A DNA stretch of 64,000 bases from Pseudolactococcus sp041800635 (GCA_047833645.1 CP181259.1:1426001-1490000); one strand, 5' to 3'. Shown: positions 50,910 to 59,308, counted from the stretch's first letter. A program made the numbers and translations. The notes: generated by a model from the sequence alone, not told the origin.

Positions 50910-51752
50910 ATGACAATAGAATTAGACTTAGGTGCATTTTACAAAGAAACGCGAGAGAAATTGGGGTATTCACAGCGGGATGCGGAGTCAGCATATTGTG
51001 ACCATTCATTAATTTCACGCTTTGAAAATGGTGAAACAGTATTACGAGCAGATAAACTTTTGATGGCGATAAATGGTTTGGATTTAACACCAACGGAATT
51101 TTTTGTCTGGTATGGTAATTACCTACCGAATAGGTTGCAGATTTTTAACAAAAAAATGAGTGGTTATGTTATTAATGAAGATATAGAGGGCTTAAAAACA
51201 TTACTGAAACCAAGAGCTGTCAGAAATGAAGATAAAATTTTTAATATTGTAGCTAAATGTGCGATTTTTGATTTATCAGATGAGATGCTAATATCTAAAT
51301 CTGAACGCAAGTTCATTGAAAAACATTTTAATAACGTTAAACAATGGACGATATATGAGATGGGAATTTTTGCGCATTGTTTAGAAGTGTTAGATGACGC
51401 GGAGGCATATGATATTGGTCAAGATATTTTAAAGAGTGACGAATTTTCTAAAATTATAGCCAGTAATGCTGCTCTCGCTAAACAAACATTGGTAAATTTG
51501 TATGTGAATTTAGTTTGCCATGGGAGTTATGGGTATGCCGAGAAGTTGAAAAGAGGCATGGATGATTATTTGACAGAGTGGGATATATCAGAGAAGATTA
51601 TTCTCCACATTTTTGAAAAATTTTCCTTGTATAGACAAGAAAAAAGTCCTGAATTTCTAGCTGAAATTCAGGACGATATACAGATTTTAAATAGATCTGG
51701 TGCAATGGGGATGGCTAAGCGACTGACCCTATTTATTAAGAAATATTGCTAG
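50910..51752 (+). CDS. Rgg/GadR/MutR-family transcriptional regulator
   Basis: A 280-residue regulator with an N-terminal Cro-type helix-turn-helix (residues ~8-62, including GYSQRDAESAYCDHSLISRF) and a long C-terminal helical repeat domain like other Rgg proteins that sense peptide pheromones. GGAGAAG precedes ATG 50910. It lies directly upstream of the circular bacteriocin genes in the same direction and is probably their regulator, as MutR and LasX-type Rgg proteins control lantibiotics. No obvious pheromone gene was found nearby. Confidence 0.9.
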   Translation: MTIELDLGAFYKETREKLGYSQRDAESAYCDHSLISRFENGETVLRADKLLMAINGLDLTPTEFFVWYGNYLPNRLQIFNKKMSGYVINEDIEGLKTLLKPRAVRNEDKIFNIVAKCAIFDLSDEMLISKSERKFIEKHFNNVKQWTIYEMGIFAHCLEVLDDAEAYDIGQDILKSDEFSKIIASNAALAKQTLVNLYVNLVCHGSYGYAEKLKRGMDDYLTEWDISEKIILHIFEKFSLYRQEKSPEFLAEIQDDIQILNRSGAMGMAKRLTLFIKKYC

Positions 51753-52297
51753 TGGTTTTGTCTTGATTTGACTAAAAATTAAGACAAAAAAGCGAGCATA
51801 GAAAATTAAACATACTGTTTTTCCTACTTTTCTTTAATATATTCATTCTAACATTTAAAATGATTAAAATTTTAAATGGTGTAAATATGCACCATTTGAG
51901 GCTAAGGTGGTGCAAATATGCAAACTTGGTATTTTGTAGATTTTTCTATGGTAGAATGAATCTTGTAAGGTTGAAAGAAAACGTTTTCTTGATTTAGCTC
52001 AAACGGTTTGAACGCTGTTTATAATTTATAATCCTGTGATGAAAAGCGTTTGTGATGTTGAGGCGATGTTTCTTAATGACCTTATATTGATGTGTACAGT
52101 CAGTTGTTTGAAGTCAGATTGATTAGTTCTGAATTTGTTTTGTTTTTGTAATTCAAAATTATTCTGATCAAATAATTTTAAATATGAAAATGTAATGAGA
52201 TAGAATTATGATGTTTGAAAATTATTGCAATGAGTGAAAGCTTATGAATTGTATTTGACTAAATGAAAATTTAGTCTAGAATTTGGAGGAACAACAT
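51753..52297 (+). promoter_or_regulatory. Bacteriocin control region with direct repeats and palindromes
   Basis: No gene in these 545 bp. Direct repeats TGGTG(T/C)AAATATGCA lie at 51877-51891 and 51908-51922, 31 bp apart (three helical turns); the first is also part of AAATGGTG/CACCATTT. A GGTAGAAT with -10 TAGAAT follows at 51952-51957. Downstream are a perfect 16-bp palindrome AAGAAAACGTTTTCTT (51975-51990), which resembles a CcpA cre site, TCAAACGGTTTGA (51999-52011), and two TATAAT boxes at 52020 and 52027. These are the candidates for Rgg and catabolite control. Confidence 0.6.
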
Positions 52298-52489
52298 ATG
52301 TTTGATTTAGTTGCTGCAGGAATTGCAAGCTCAACAGCTAATAGTGTCGCTAATTTGATTAATGCAGGTCTGGATATTTCAACGGTACTGATGATTTTTT
52401 CAGGAGTGTTTACAGCAGGAGCCTCAATTACTGCTATTTTGAAGAAGTATGCAGGTAAAGCATTTATTAAAAAATTTGTTGCTGCGTAG
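52298..52489 (+). CDS. Circular bacteriocin precursor, garvicin ML-like
   Basis: A 63-residue peptide: a 3-residue leader MFD, then LVAAGIASSTANSVANLINA, and a tail rich in Lys (KKYAGKAFIKKF) ending VAA. Cleavage after Asp3 and joining of Leu4 to Ala63 would give a 60-residue ring of about four hydrophobic helices with net charge near +4. Garvicin ML has the same leader, length, LVA start, KKYA segment and AA end, and about half of the positions match by my recollection. The frame is open from 52283, but GGAGGA at 52285-52290 sets ATG 52298 as start. Confidence 0.94.
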   Translation: MFDLVAAGIASSTANSVANLINAGLDISTVLMIFSGVFTAGASITAILKKYAGKAFIKKFVAA

Positions 52490-52502
52490 GCGATAGAGGG
52501 AG

Positions 52503-52531
52503 CTTGATGCGATTCTAGCATCAAGTTTTTT
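52503..52531 (+). terminator. Terminator or attenuator between bacteriocin gene and its operon
   Basis: CTTGATGC pairs with GCATCAAG across GATTCTA and is followed by six T. The next gene starts only 5 bp later without a ribosome binding site, so readthrough would be limited. This would keep the precursor in large excess over the membrane proteins. Confidence 0.85.
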
Positions 52532-52535
52532 AAAT

Positions 52536-53885
52536 ATGATAAAAATTTTACTTAAAAAAGAATATCGGGAAAATTTGAATAATATCAAATTATTTATAAT
52601 CGAAAATTTTGAATATTTTCCAAAATTGTTGACAATTTTAATAGCTAATATCATAACAGTTTTTAAAATGATTTCAATTTTTTGTGGCATCCCTTATACT
52701 ATTATTATTTGTGCGATATATGTACCTGAATTTTTGAGAGAGACTATCTTTGCATATGCGTATTATATCAGTGTGAGCAGTAAGAAAAGTATCCTATTTT
52801 TTGATAGTATCAATATTTTTAGACAATCAAAAAATAGGATAGTATTGTCTGTCTTTAAAATAAAAACGATAAGCAGTGTTACCTTATTGTTAGTTTTGTT
52901 ATTGTTTACGATAATAGATGTGTCTCTAAATAGATATGGTATCGGATTATTTAACATTATTATAATTTTAGCATTGCTTTATCATGATCTAAAATATAAT
53001 ATTTTGTTTTTTAAAATTATCAATTCTTCAATAGTTTTATTATTTCTATTAGAGTTTTCTAAGATAATAAACCACATCATTTTAAATTATAATAATTTGA
53101 ATATAAGTGAATTATTGAAATTGATTGATGTTAATAGATTGAATTTTTGTTATATTGTATTGTCATTCTTAGTAATTATTTTGACTGTCATAGCTATCAT
53201 ATATGAAAAATTTAATTCAGTAAGTCAACGGCAAATTTCAAAGATTGAATTAAAAGAACTAAATATAAAAACAAAAGGTTTTTTTTGTTATTTTTTTCAA
53301 TTATCTATGATTCAAAAAGTAGATTTGTTATTTCCGATAGATTTTATTATTTGTTTGATAGTTGCTGTAAATCTAATCTTTCCATATAAAGATTACTTTT
53401 TACCGTATGTGATAGCAATAATGTTATTTTTATACTTAGATAATGTTGTTACAAAGTTTAGATATTTTTTTATTCTATCTAATAATTTAAAAGAGAGACA
53501 GTTGATGTCTTTTAAGCGCATGGGGATTAGATATATTGAAAAAGTTTTTATTATCTTAGGTTTAAACATTATCCCAGTATTTTTATCATTGCTTATCGTA
53601 AAAAATAAAGGACAGTTGGTGTTGCTTTTAATGGTTGGGATATTAATTATCTTAACGCAAAAGGATATTATATTAGATAATTATGTAAGTCTTCATGTTT
53701 TAAAAACGAAAGCACAAACTATTATATATAATAAGTATCTCTATCTATTAGAAATTCCTATTATTGCACAGGTAGGTCATATAATCGGAAAAAATCTTTT
53801 TCTGATTATAGTAATCTGTATTGTTCCGCATATCATATACTTGATAATGAAAATAATAATAAATTTTAGGAGAGTAGCATTATGA
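52536..53885 (+). CDS. Large membrane protein of the circular bacteriocin maturation/secretion complex
   Basis: A 449-residue protein with around ten hydrophobic segments and very AT-rich codons. Circular bacteriocin clusters (AS-48, carnocyclin, garvicin ML, uberolysin) always carry such a protein (As-48B, CclB) after the structural gene; it is needed for production, and circularisation has been suggested. The assignment rests on order, size and topology, not on residue motifs. No ribosome binding site is seen before ATG 52536. Its end overlaps the next small gene by 4 bp. Confidence 0.85.
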   Translation: MIKILLKKEYRENLNNIKLFIIENFEYFPKLLTILIANIITVFKMISIFCGIPYTIIICAIYVPEFLRETIFAYAYYISVSSKKSILFFDSINIFRQSKNRIVLSVFKIKTISSVTLLLVLLLFTIIDVSLNRYGIGLFNIIIILALLYHDLKYNILFFKIINSSIVLLFLLEFSKIINHIILNYNNLNISELLKLIDVNRLNFCYIVLSFLVIILTVIAIIYEKFNSVSQRQISKIELKELNIKTKGFFCYFFQLSMIQKVDLLFPIDFIICLIVAVNLIFPYKDYFLPYVIAIMLFLYLDNVVTKFRYFFILSNNLKERQLMSFKRMGIRYIEKVFIILGLNIIPVFLSLLIVKNKGQLVLLLMVGILIILTQKDIILDNYVSLHVLKTKAQTIIYNKYLYLLEIPIIAQVGHIIGKNLFLIIVICIVPHIIYLIMKIIINFRRVAL

Positions 53886-54058
53886 TTTTTACAAAGTATC
53901 CTATCATTACCGTCTTAATAAGTTTACTCATTTCAGTACATTACTTATTAAGACAACTGAATAAGAAAGAACAGAAAAATATTGTTTTGACAATTATATT
54001 TTCTATAACAACGACTTTCTTTTTTGGGGGATTAGTATGGGTAATTTTTAATGGCTAA
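53882..54058 (+). CDS. Small membrane protein, probable bacteriocin immunity protein
   Basis: A 58-residue peptide with two membrane segments (IITVLISLLISVHYLL and IIFSITTTFFFGGLVWVIF) separated by a basic hinge, RQLNKKEQKN. Immunity proteins of circular bacteriocins (CclI, As-48D1) are of this length and type, and lie at this place between the B-type and ATPase genes. It starts on an ATGA overlap with the preceding gene and overlaps the next by 8 bp. It is easily missed because of its size. Confidence 0.78.
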   Translation: MIFTKYPIITVLISLLISVHYLLRQLNKKEQKNIVLTIIFSITTTFFFGGLVWVIFNG

Positions 54059-54686
54059 TAATTTAATTGTATCATTTGAGGATATAGGTTATAGCAACGA
54101 AGTGATTATCGCAAAATTGTTTTTAGAAATCAAAAAAAGTGGTATTTATCATATCGTTGGTAGGAATGGCATTGGGAAAAGCACTTTTTTCAAAGTTTTG
54201 AATGGAGAACTGAAATATAAGCAAGCGACTGTTACTTTAGATAGTCAGGAGATTAATATTCAAAAAAATACAAAAATTATAAAAATAGATAATAATTTTT
54301 ATGGTTATGAATTTTTGACAAGTTTTGAATATATTATCTACATTTTAAGAGTATTTAATTGTTATGCTAGTCAGAAGAAACGGAAGATTCAGCTATTGCT
54401 GGAAATACTAAACATGTCGGAATTTAGTACAACTTTAATAAAAGAGTTGTCTGAAGGAACTAAACAAAAATTGTCTTTTGTCATAACCTTATTACTTGAA
54501 GGAGATATTCTTTTATTTGATGAATCTTTTGAGCATATTGATATTGAAAGCAATGAAAAAATAATTGAACTTTTGATGAAAGAGACAGAGAAGATAATTT
54601 TTATTATTTCACATACAAATTCTTTAAAAATAAAATATGATGGTGTGATTAATTTTGAGGAGATGATTGATGATAAAAATATCTAA
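54051..54686 (+). CDS. ABC-type ATP-binding protein of the bacteriocin cluster
   Basis: A 211-residue ATPase with Walker A GRNGIGKSTFFKVL, a signature-like LSEGTKQKLSFV, Walker B DILLFDESFEHID and switch His in IISHTNS. It would power a transporter together with the DUF95 and D-type membrane proteins next to it, as CclT does in carnocyclin. The signature LSEGTKQ departs slightly from LSGGQ, as is common in this subgroup. Start overlaps the immunity-like gene by 8 bp. Confidence 0.9.
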   Translation: MANNLIVSFEDIGYSNEVIIAKLFLEIKKSGIYHIVGRNGIGKSTFFKVLNGELKYKQATVTLDSQEINIQKNTKIIKIDNNFYGYEFLTSFEYIIYILRVFNCYASQKKRKIQLLLEILNMSEFSTTLIKELSEGTKQKLSFVITLLLEGDILLFDESFEHIDIESNEKIIELLMKETEKIIFIISHTNSLKIKYDGVINFEEMIDDKNI

Positions 54687-55161
54687 GAGTTATCTATTTT
54701 CAATAGTAATAATTTGTGGCAGTTTTTTATTTGGTTGTATTTTTCAAATGTTTCAAAGAAATTCTCAAGTTATGACTTCAGAAAAATACGATACATTTTT
54801 CAATGCTTTTTTAAGTATCTTTACGCATAATTTTCTGCTCATTTTAATTATTTTAACAGTTAGTATTATTCCTTATATAGCTATAATACCTATCATTTTC
54901 ATTAATTTTTTGATATTTGGCGCAAGTGTCTATTTATCAGTAGAGAGTGTGGGCTATCTGAATACTTTTTTTAGATACATACATTCGATAGCTGAAATTC
55001 CGGCTATTTTAATTAGTTTTTCAATAGCACTCAGGTTTTCTTGCAGTGTTTACTCAAAATTAACCGGAAGTTATTCAAAATTTGAATATAAAAAACGTGA
55101 ATTATTATCTGTTGTTGTGTTACTTATTATCGGTGCATTAGTAGAGGCACTTTATTTTTAG
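54670..55161 (+). CDS. SpoIIM/DUF95-family membrane protein of the bacteriocin cluster
   Basis: A 163-residue protein with about five membrane helices and a central PYIAIIPIIFINFLIFG segment, in keeping with the stage II sporulation protein M (DUF95) family. DUF95 proteins are a constant part of circular bacteriocin loci (As-48C, CclC) and contribute to production and immunity. ATG 54670 is chosen over the TTG at 54667 because GAGGAG lies at 54657-54662. It overlaps the ATPase gene by 17 bp. Confidence 0.83.
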   Translation: MIKISKSYLFSIVIICGSFLFGCIFQMFQRNSQVMTSEKYDTFFNAFLSIFTHNFLLILIILTVSIIPYIAIIPIIFINFLIFGASVYLSVESVGYLNTFFRYIHSIAEIPAILISFSIALRFSCSVYSKLTGSYSKFEYKKRELLSVVVLLIIGALVEALYF

Positions 55162-55181
55162 ATAAGAGAAGGAGTATGGGG

Positions 55182-55685
55182 ATGATTAAATTGGATAAAA
55201 AAGGTAAGTTGGGTTTATCTTTAGAATTAATTTTATTTATTGTGATTAACTATGTATCAATGAATTTTTTGTTGAAAGATCAATTTATCAAATTATTAGG
55301 TAATACGTTACAAGATGGAATATTTGGGGCAGTCGTTATTCTTCAAATAATATTTACCTTGATTTCGATATTATTTTCAGCAGTGTTAGCAAAGATAATT
55401 CTCTATCTGCTATTCAAAGTGAGAATTTCATTTGCCTTAAATTTGTATATGATATTTTTCGGATATATTATTGTTCAAATCTTGTTTATCCTATTACAGT
55501 ATTGTTTAAAGCAAACATTTACAAATTTAGGATTTGCTATCATACAATCTGCTGTCAGAAATTCGATATACGGTGGAATACTTTACAAAAAAGAAATTTT
55601 AGATAAAAATAAAGTTGCTATACTGATTACTAGTTTATTTGTGATTGATATTTTATTTGTTTTATTTAGTAAGATATTGGGATAA
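55182..55685 (+). CDS. Membrane protein of the bacteriocin cluster (CclD/As-48 C1-D-like position)
   Basis: A 167-residue hydrophobic protein with four or five membrane helices and a basic N-terminus (MIKLDKKGKLG). It has no recognisable motif. Its place after the DUF95 gene corresponds to the last membrane protein of the core biosynthetic set in carnocyclin-type clusters. ATG 55182 fits AGAAGGAG better than ATG 55176. After it, 55686-55855 has no gene. Confidence 0.75.
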   Translation: MIKLDKKGKLGLSLELILFIVINYVSMNFLLKDQFIKLLGNTLQDGIFGAVVILQIIFTLISILFSAVLAKIILYLLFKVRISFALNLYMIFFGYIIVQILFILLQYCLKQTFTNLGFAIIQSAVRNSIYGGILYKKEILDKNKVAILITSLFVIDILFVLFSKILG

Positions 55686-55813
55686 GAGGAAGTTTTTCAA
55701 TTTATCAATACAAGCTGAGCTATTAATTAAATCATAGAAACACTTGCACCAATTAACAGACTATATTGAATTTTTAACATTTAAACTAGATAAGTGGTGA
55801 TGTTTATGTTAAA

Positions 55814-55827
55814 ATAACGTTATAAAT
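55814..55827 (+). promoter_or_regulatory. Palindromic ATAACGTTAT box ahead of the transporter genes
   Basis: ATAACGTTATAAAT is identical to 46149-46162 ahead of the first rgg gene. Here it lies ~30 bp before the E-type gene and may be both a -10-like element and an operator shared within the locus. Confidence 0.4.
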
Positions 55828-55855
55828 ATCATTATTTTTTCTTTAGGAGGATAAA

Positions 55856-56170
55856 ATGAATCAACAAACGAAAAGAATCATCGCTATCATCATCATCTTA
55901 CTAGGCATTATATCAATCATCACGACCTCACTTAATCTTCAAGTAACTATGGGGGATACAGAGGCATTTTTAACGGGTCAAGTCGCATTACCAGTGCCAC
56001 GGATTTTGACATGGGGACTAAACTTAGTGCAGGTAATTGGTTTTCTTTATCTTGTGTTTAGTGAAAAATTCAAGAAAACGAATCTATTTTGGATTTTACT
56101 ACTTCCGGTAGGTTGTATAGTCCTTGGAACGCGTCAACTCTTAAGATTAAACAAAAGTGAATTTGATTGA
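55856..56170 (+). CDS. Small membrane protein, first gene of the accessory ABC exporter (As-48E-like position)
   Basis: A 104-residue protein with three membrane segments (IIAIIIILLGIISIITTSL, ILTWGLNLVQVIGFLYLVF, and NLFWILLLPVGCIVLG). As-48E, a small membrane protein, occupies the same place before the F-G-H transporter genes. TAGGAGGATAAA gives a strong ribosome binding site. It may take part in immunity together with the exporter; this is inferred from position. Confidence 0.72.
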   Translation: MNQQTKRIIAIIIILLGIISIITTSLNLQVTMGDTEAFLTGQVALPVPRILTWGLNLVQVIGFLYLVFSEKFKKTNLFWILLLPVGCIVLGTRQLLRLNKSEFD

Positions 56171-56179
56171 GGTATAGAA

Positions 56180-57256
56180 ATGAAAAAATTCTACAAGAAA
56201 CATCCACTGATTGTCATTTTAACAAGTGTGATAGCAGCAATTATCATTGGAACGATTGGTTTGTCTGCCTTGTTACTACCGAAACAAAAAACGAGCAAGC
56301 AGGATAGTTATGCGCTTTATACGGTAAAGGTAGAGGCTGACAATATTTTCAAGGGCAATGTGACGGCAAAAACGTCGACTGATTATCGAGAAGATATGTC
56401 GCTTGGTGAACTTTCACAAGTCAATGTGACGGATGGGCAGGAAGTGAAGGCTGGCGATGTTTTATTGACATATACTAAGTCATCTGACGACTTATCAAGC
56501 CAAGAATTTGCAATCAAAAGTGCTGAGAATGATTTGGCAAATGCCCAGGCAGATGTGGTGGAAGCAGAAAATAAAGATGCTAAGTTGCGCAAGAAATATG
56601 ATAAAGCCAAAGAGATAGAAGAAAAAGAGGGGATCAATACACAAATTGAGAGCAATAATGAGGCTTGGAAAGCAGCGCAACGCTCGGTGACGGCTGCTAC
56701 ACTTGCGCGCGACCAAGCACAAGCAAGTTTAGCAAGTCAAAAGGATAAGCAAACTGCCACGGTGATGTCTAAAACGGATGGTCTTGTGATCATGGGGACG
56801 AAGTCTGAGACGTCGCCTTTACTGAGTGTTGTGAGTCGGGAGACACTGGTCAATGGTAAGACGTCGGAATATGATTATGACAAGCTCAAGGTGAACGATG
56901 TGGTAAGTGTTGAGACTGTTGACTTGTCGAAAAAAGTGACGGGTAAAATCTCTTACATTTCCCCAGTTCCAGATAAAGCAACATCTGAAACCTCATCTAG
57001 TCAATACAATTTTAAGGTTGTTTTAGATGAGCCGTTACAAAATGGCTATACGGTTCAGATTCACCGTCCAAATGAAACACTTTATATTCCGAAAACATCT
57101 GTGAAAAATGGTAAAGTTTACATGAAACGTGGCGGAAAATTTAGTAAGGTTGCAGTCGAAACTAAGGAGTCGGGTAGTCGATTGCAAGTCATATCTGGTT
57201 TAAATTCGGGCGATAAAATTATCGAGGAGGCAGCAGCTTATGTTGATACGCCTTGA
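56180..57256 (+). CDS. HlyD/RND-type periplasmic adaptor of the bacteriocin ABC exporter
   Basis: A 358-residue membrane fusion protein. An N-terminal anchor (LIVILTSVIAAIIIGTIGLSA), a lipoyl-like segment (GELSQVNVTDGQEVKAGDVL), a long coiled coil (residues ~115-190, AENDLANAQADVVEAENKD) and a beta-barrel C-terminal half follow in order. Together with the next two genes it forms a MacAB-like exporter as in the EFGH set of AS-48 and garFGH of garvicin ML. GC content here is visibly higher than in 52298-55685. It overlaps the ATPase gene by 17 bp. Confidence 0.88.
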   Translation: MKKFYKKHPLIVILTSVIAAIIIGTIGLSALLLPKQKTSKQDSYALYTVKVEADNIFKGNVTAKTSTDYREDMSLGELSQVNVTDGQEVKAGDVLLTYTKSSDDLSSQEFAIKSAENDLANAQADVVEAENKDAKLRKKYDKAKEIEEKEGINTQIESNNEAWKAAQRSVTAATLARDQAQASLASQKDKQTATVMSKTDGLVIMGTKSETSPLLSVVSRETLVNGKTSEYDYDKLKVNDVVSVETVDLSKKVTGKISYISPVPDKATSETSSSQYNFKVVLDEPLQNGYTVQIHRPNETLYIPKTSVKNGKVYMKRGGKFSKVAVETKESGSRLQVISGLNSGDKIIEEAAAYVDTP

Positions 57257-57908
57257 AAATATCACAAAAACTTATGAGCTTGCCAAACAAGAAGTTACTG
57301 TTTTAAATAATGTCTCTCTCAATATTTTTGAGGGTGATTTTGTTGGTATTATGGGGCGAAGTGGTTCTGGAAAGTCGACTTTGGTTAATCTGATTGGTTT
57401 TTTGGATAAGAAATTTAAAGGGACTTACTATTTTGAAGATAAGTTAGTTGAGCAGTATACAGACGATGACTTATCTAAAATCAGAAATGAAAATGTTGGC
57501 TTTGTTTTTCAAAATTTTGGCTTGATTGAAAATATGACAGTTGGGCAAAATGTTGAATTGCCTTTATTATACGCTGGTATTTCTAATCAGGAAAAAACAC
57601 GTCTTGTCGCGGAGAGTTTGGAAAAAGTGGGCTTGGCTGACTTTGTAGGCCAGTCTGTTAAACTTTTATCGGGTGGTCAAAGGCAACGGGTGGCTATTGC
57701 GCGTGCCATTGTCAATTCTCCTAAATTTATCATTGCAGATGAGCCAACGGGTGCGCTTGATAGCAAAACATCTGTTGATATTATGCAGTTGTTTACAGAT
57801 TTGAATACGACTAGTGGTGTGACGATTATTTTGGTGACACATGATCCCAATTTGATGGCACATTGTAATCGTGAAATTAGAGTGTCTGATGGCGAGGTGG
57901 TCCTATGA
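57240..57908 (+). CDS. MacB-type ABC transporter ATPase of the bacteriocin exporter
   Basis: A 222-residue ATPase with Walker A GIMGRSGSGKSTLVNL, Q-loop FVFQNFGLIENMT, signature LLSGGQRQRVAIARA, Walker B FIIADEPTGALDSKT and switch His VTHDP. It has the length and features of MacB/LolD-like exporters. Likely partners are the HlyD-like protein and the FtsX-type permease on either side, with overlaps of 17 and 4 bp. Confidence 0.93.
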   Translation: MLIRLENITKTYELAKQEVTVLNNVSLNIFEGDFVGIMGRSGSGKSTLVNLIGFLDKKFKGTYYFEDKLVEQYTDDDLSKIRNENVGFVFQNFGLIENMTVGQNVELPLLYAGISNQEKTRLVAESLEKVGLADFVGQSVKLLSGGQRQRVAIARAIVNSPKFIIADEPTGALDSKTSVDIMQLFTDLNTTSGVTIILVTHDPNLMAHCNREIRVSDGEVVL

Positions 57909-59101
57909 ACTTGCGTGCCGTTATCAAAAATGCTTATCAAGCCCTTCGTCAAAATACCAGACGCAGTATTTTAACGATGCTTGGTATTGTCATTGGTATT
58001 GCCAGTGTCATCACGATTTTATCGTTAGGACGTGGGTTTGAAACTTATACGGTAAAAAATCTGACTGCTACAAATGAAAAAAATGTAGCGGTAGATGTTG
58101 TTTTTTCGCCGTCGGATTATGAACAGTTTGAATCAAATAAAATGCGCTACTTTTCTGATGAAGACTTGAAATTTATATGTCAGATTGAGGGCGTAGAGAA
58201 GGTTGCCTATGTCAAAGCTGACGACAAGTTTTTACGTATAGATTTACAGGCAGCAGATAAAAAAATCAGTAAGAATTTAGGCTTTGTAGCTGGTGGTAAA
58301 GATGTTGTCGAGGTGGGACGCACGATTAGTCGTGATGATATTGAAACGCATCAAAAGGTCGCAATAATCAGTCGTGATACGGCACAAGATGTCAATCCAG
58401 ATGTGAATAAGGTATTAGGTACAGGGATTGATATAAAAGGTGAGCTTTATCAAATTGTTGGCCTTTATAAAGGAGTGACGACTAATTTGTTTGATATGAC
58501 CCCTGATATCAAAATTCCCAAGACAACCTACCAGTACTATGCGAATAGCGAAGGGAATCCCACACAAATAAAAGTTACAATTGCTAATGATTACAAACCT
58601 AGTAAGGTTGTGCAGAAAGTGATTAAAAAACTGGAAACAGTAGGCAACAGTCGTAATTTTGGTGAGTATTCAACTTTTGATATGGGTTCTCTGACAGACG
58701 GTATTGGTAAAGTATTGAAGATGTTGACCTTCTTTATCTCAGGAATTGCTGGCATTTCACTCTTTATTGCAGGTGTTGGCGTTATGAATATGATGTATAC
58801 ATCAGTTTCTGAACGTGTCAAAGAAATTGGCGTTCGCCGAAGTGTTGGCGCTAAAAGACGTGACATTCGAAATCAATTTTTGGTTGAAGGCTTGATGCTA
58901 ACAATGTCAGCTGGTGTGATTGGTTATATCATCGGTTATTTGGTGGCGCTTGTCATCTCAATTTTCTTGCCATTTAAAGTATCTCCAGATTTATTTACAA
59001 TCTCTCTGACTTTGGTCATAACGATTGTCATTGGTCTGGTCTTCTCAATCACTCCGGCCAACATGGCAGCGCGAAAAGATTTGGTGGAGATTTTAAGGTA
59101 G
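57905..59101 (+). CDS. FtsX/MacB-type permease of the bacteriocin exporter
   Basis: A 398-residue permease with one N-terminal membrane helix (SILTMLGIVIGIASVITILSL), a large external MacB-PCD-like domain (residues ~45-270), and three C-terminal helices. The C-terminal part has SVSERVKEIGVRRSVGAKRRD and ITPANMAARKDLVEIL, which are hallmarks of MacB permeases. It completes the exporter that probably confers extra immunity or export. It is the last gene of the cluster. Confidence 0.93.
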   Translation: MNLRAVIKNAYQALRQNTRRSILTMLGIVIGIASVITILSLGRGFETYTVKNLTATNEKNVAVDVVFSPSDYEQFESNKMRYFSDEDLKFICQIEGVEKVAYVKADDKFLRIDLQAADKKISKNLGFVAGGKDVVEVGRTISRDDIETHQKVAIISRDTAQDVNPDVNKVLGTGIDIKGELYQIVGLYKGVTTNLFDMTPDIKIPKTTYQYYANSEGNPTQIKVTIANDYKPSKVVQKVIKKLETVGNSRNFGEYSTFDMGSLTDGIGKVLKMLTFFISGIAGISLFIAGVGVMNMMYTSVSERVKEIGVRRSVGAKRRDIRNQFLVEGLMLTMSAGVIGYIIGYLVALVISIFLPFKVSPDLFTISLTLVITIVIGLVFSITPANMAARKDLVEILR

Positions 59102-59208
59102 CATCACAAAAAATAGGTCGTTTGACTTATTTTTTTGTGGCTAATAAGTCGAAAATAGGGCAATCTATTGGCTGAATAGGATGAAATAATCACATGTTAG
59201 GTAAATTC

Positions 59209-59308
59209 TTGACATCCTATATATAGTGTGTTAAAGGCTTGAATCTTTATATATGACACAATATATGGTGATTCTGTGTTTACAAATTACCCAATGAGTG
59301 GTAGAATA
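59209..59308 (+). promoter_or_regulatory. nrdD control region with two NrdR boxes
   Basis: ATCCTATATATAGTGT (59214-59229) and ACACAATATATGGTGA (59256-59271) both match the NrdR box pattern ACAC(A/T)ATATAT(A/T)GTGT closely and lie 42 bp apart, four helical turns. Possible promoters are TTTACA with 17 bp and TAGAAT (59303-59308), and a TTGACA at 59209. NrdR would repress when deoxynucleotides are plentiful. Confidence 0.75.

Noticed and set aside
59296..59308. Rgg-type promoter ahead of nrdD because of the shared GGTAGAAT
   Set aside because: No upstream direct repeats resemble the Rgg sites and NrdR boxes explain the region; the match is probably chance.
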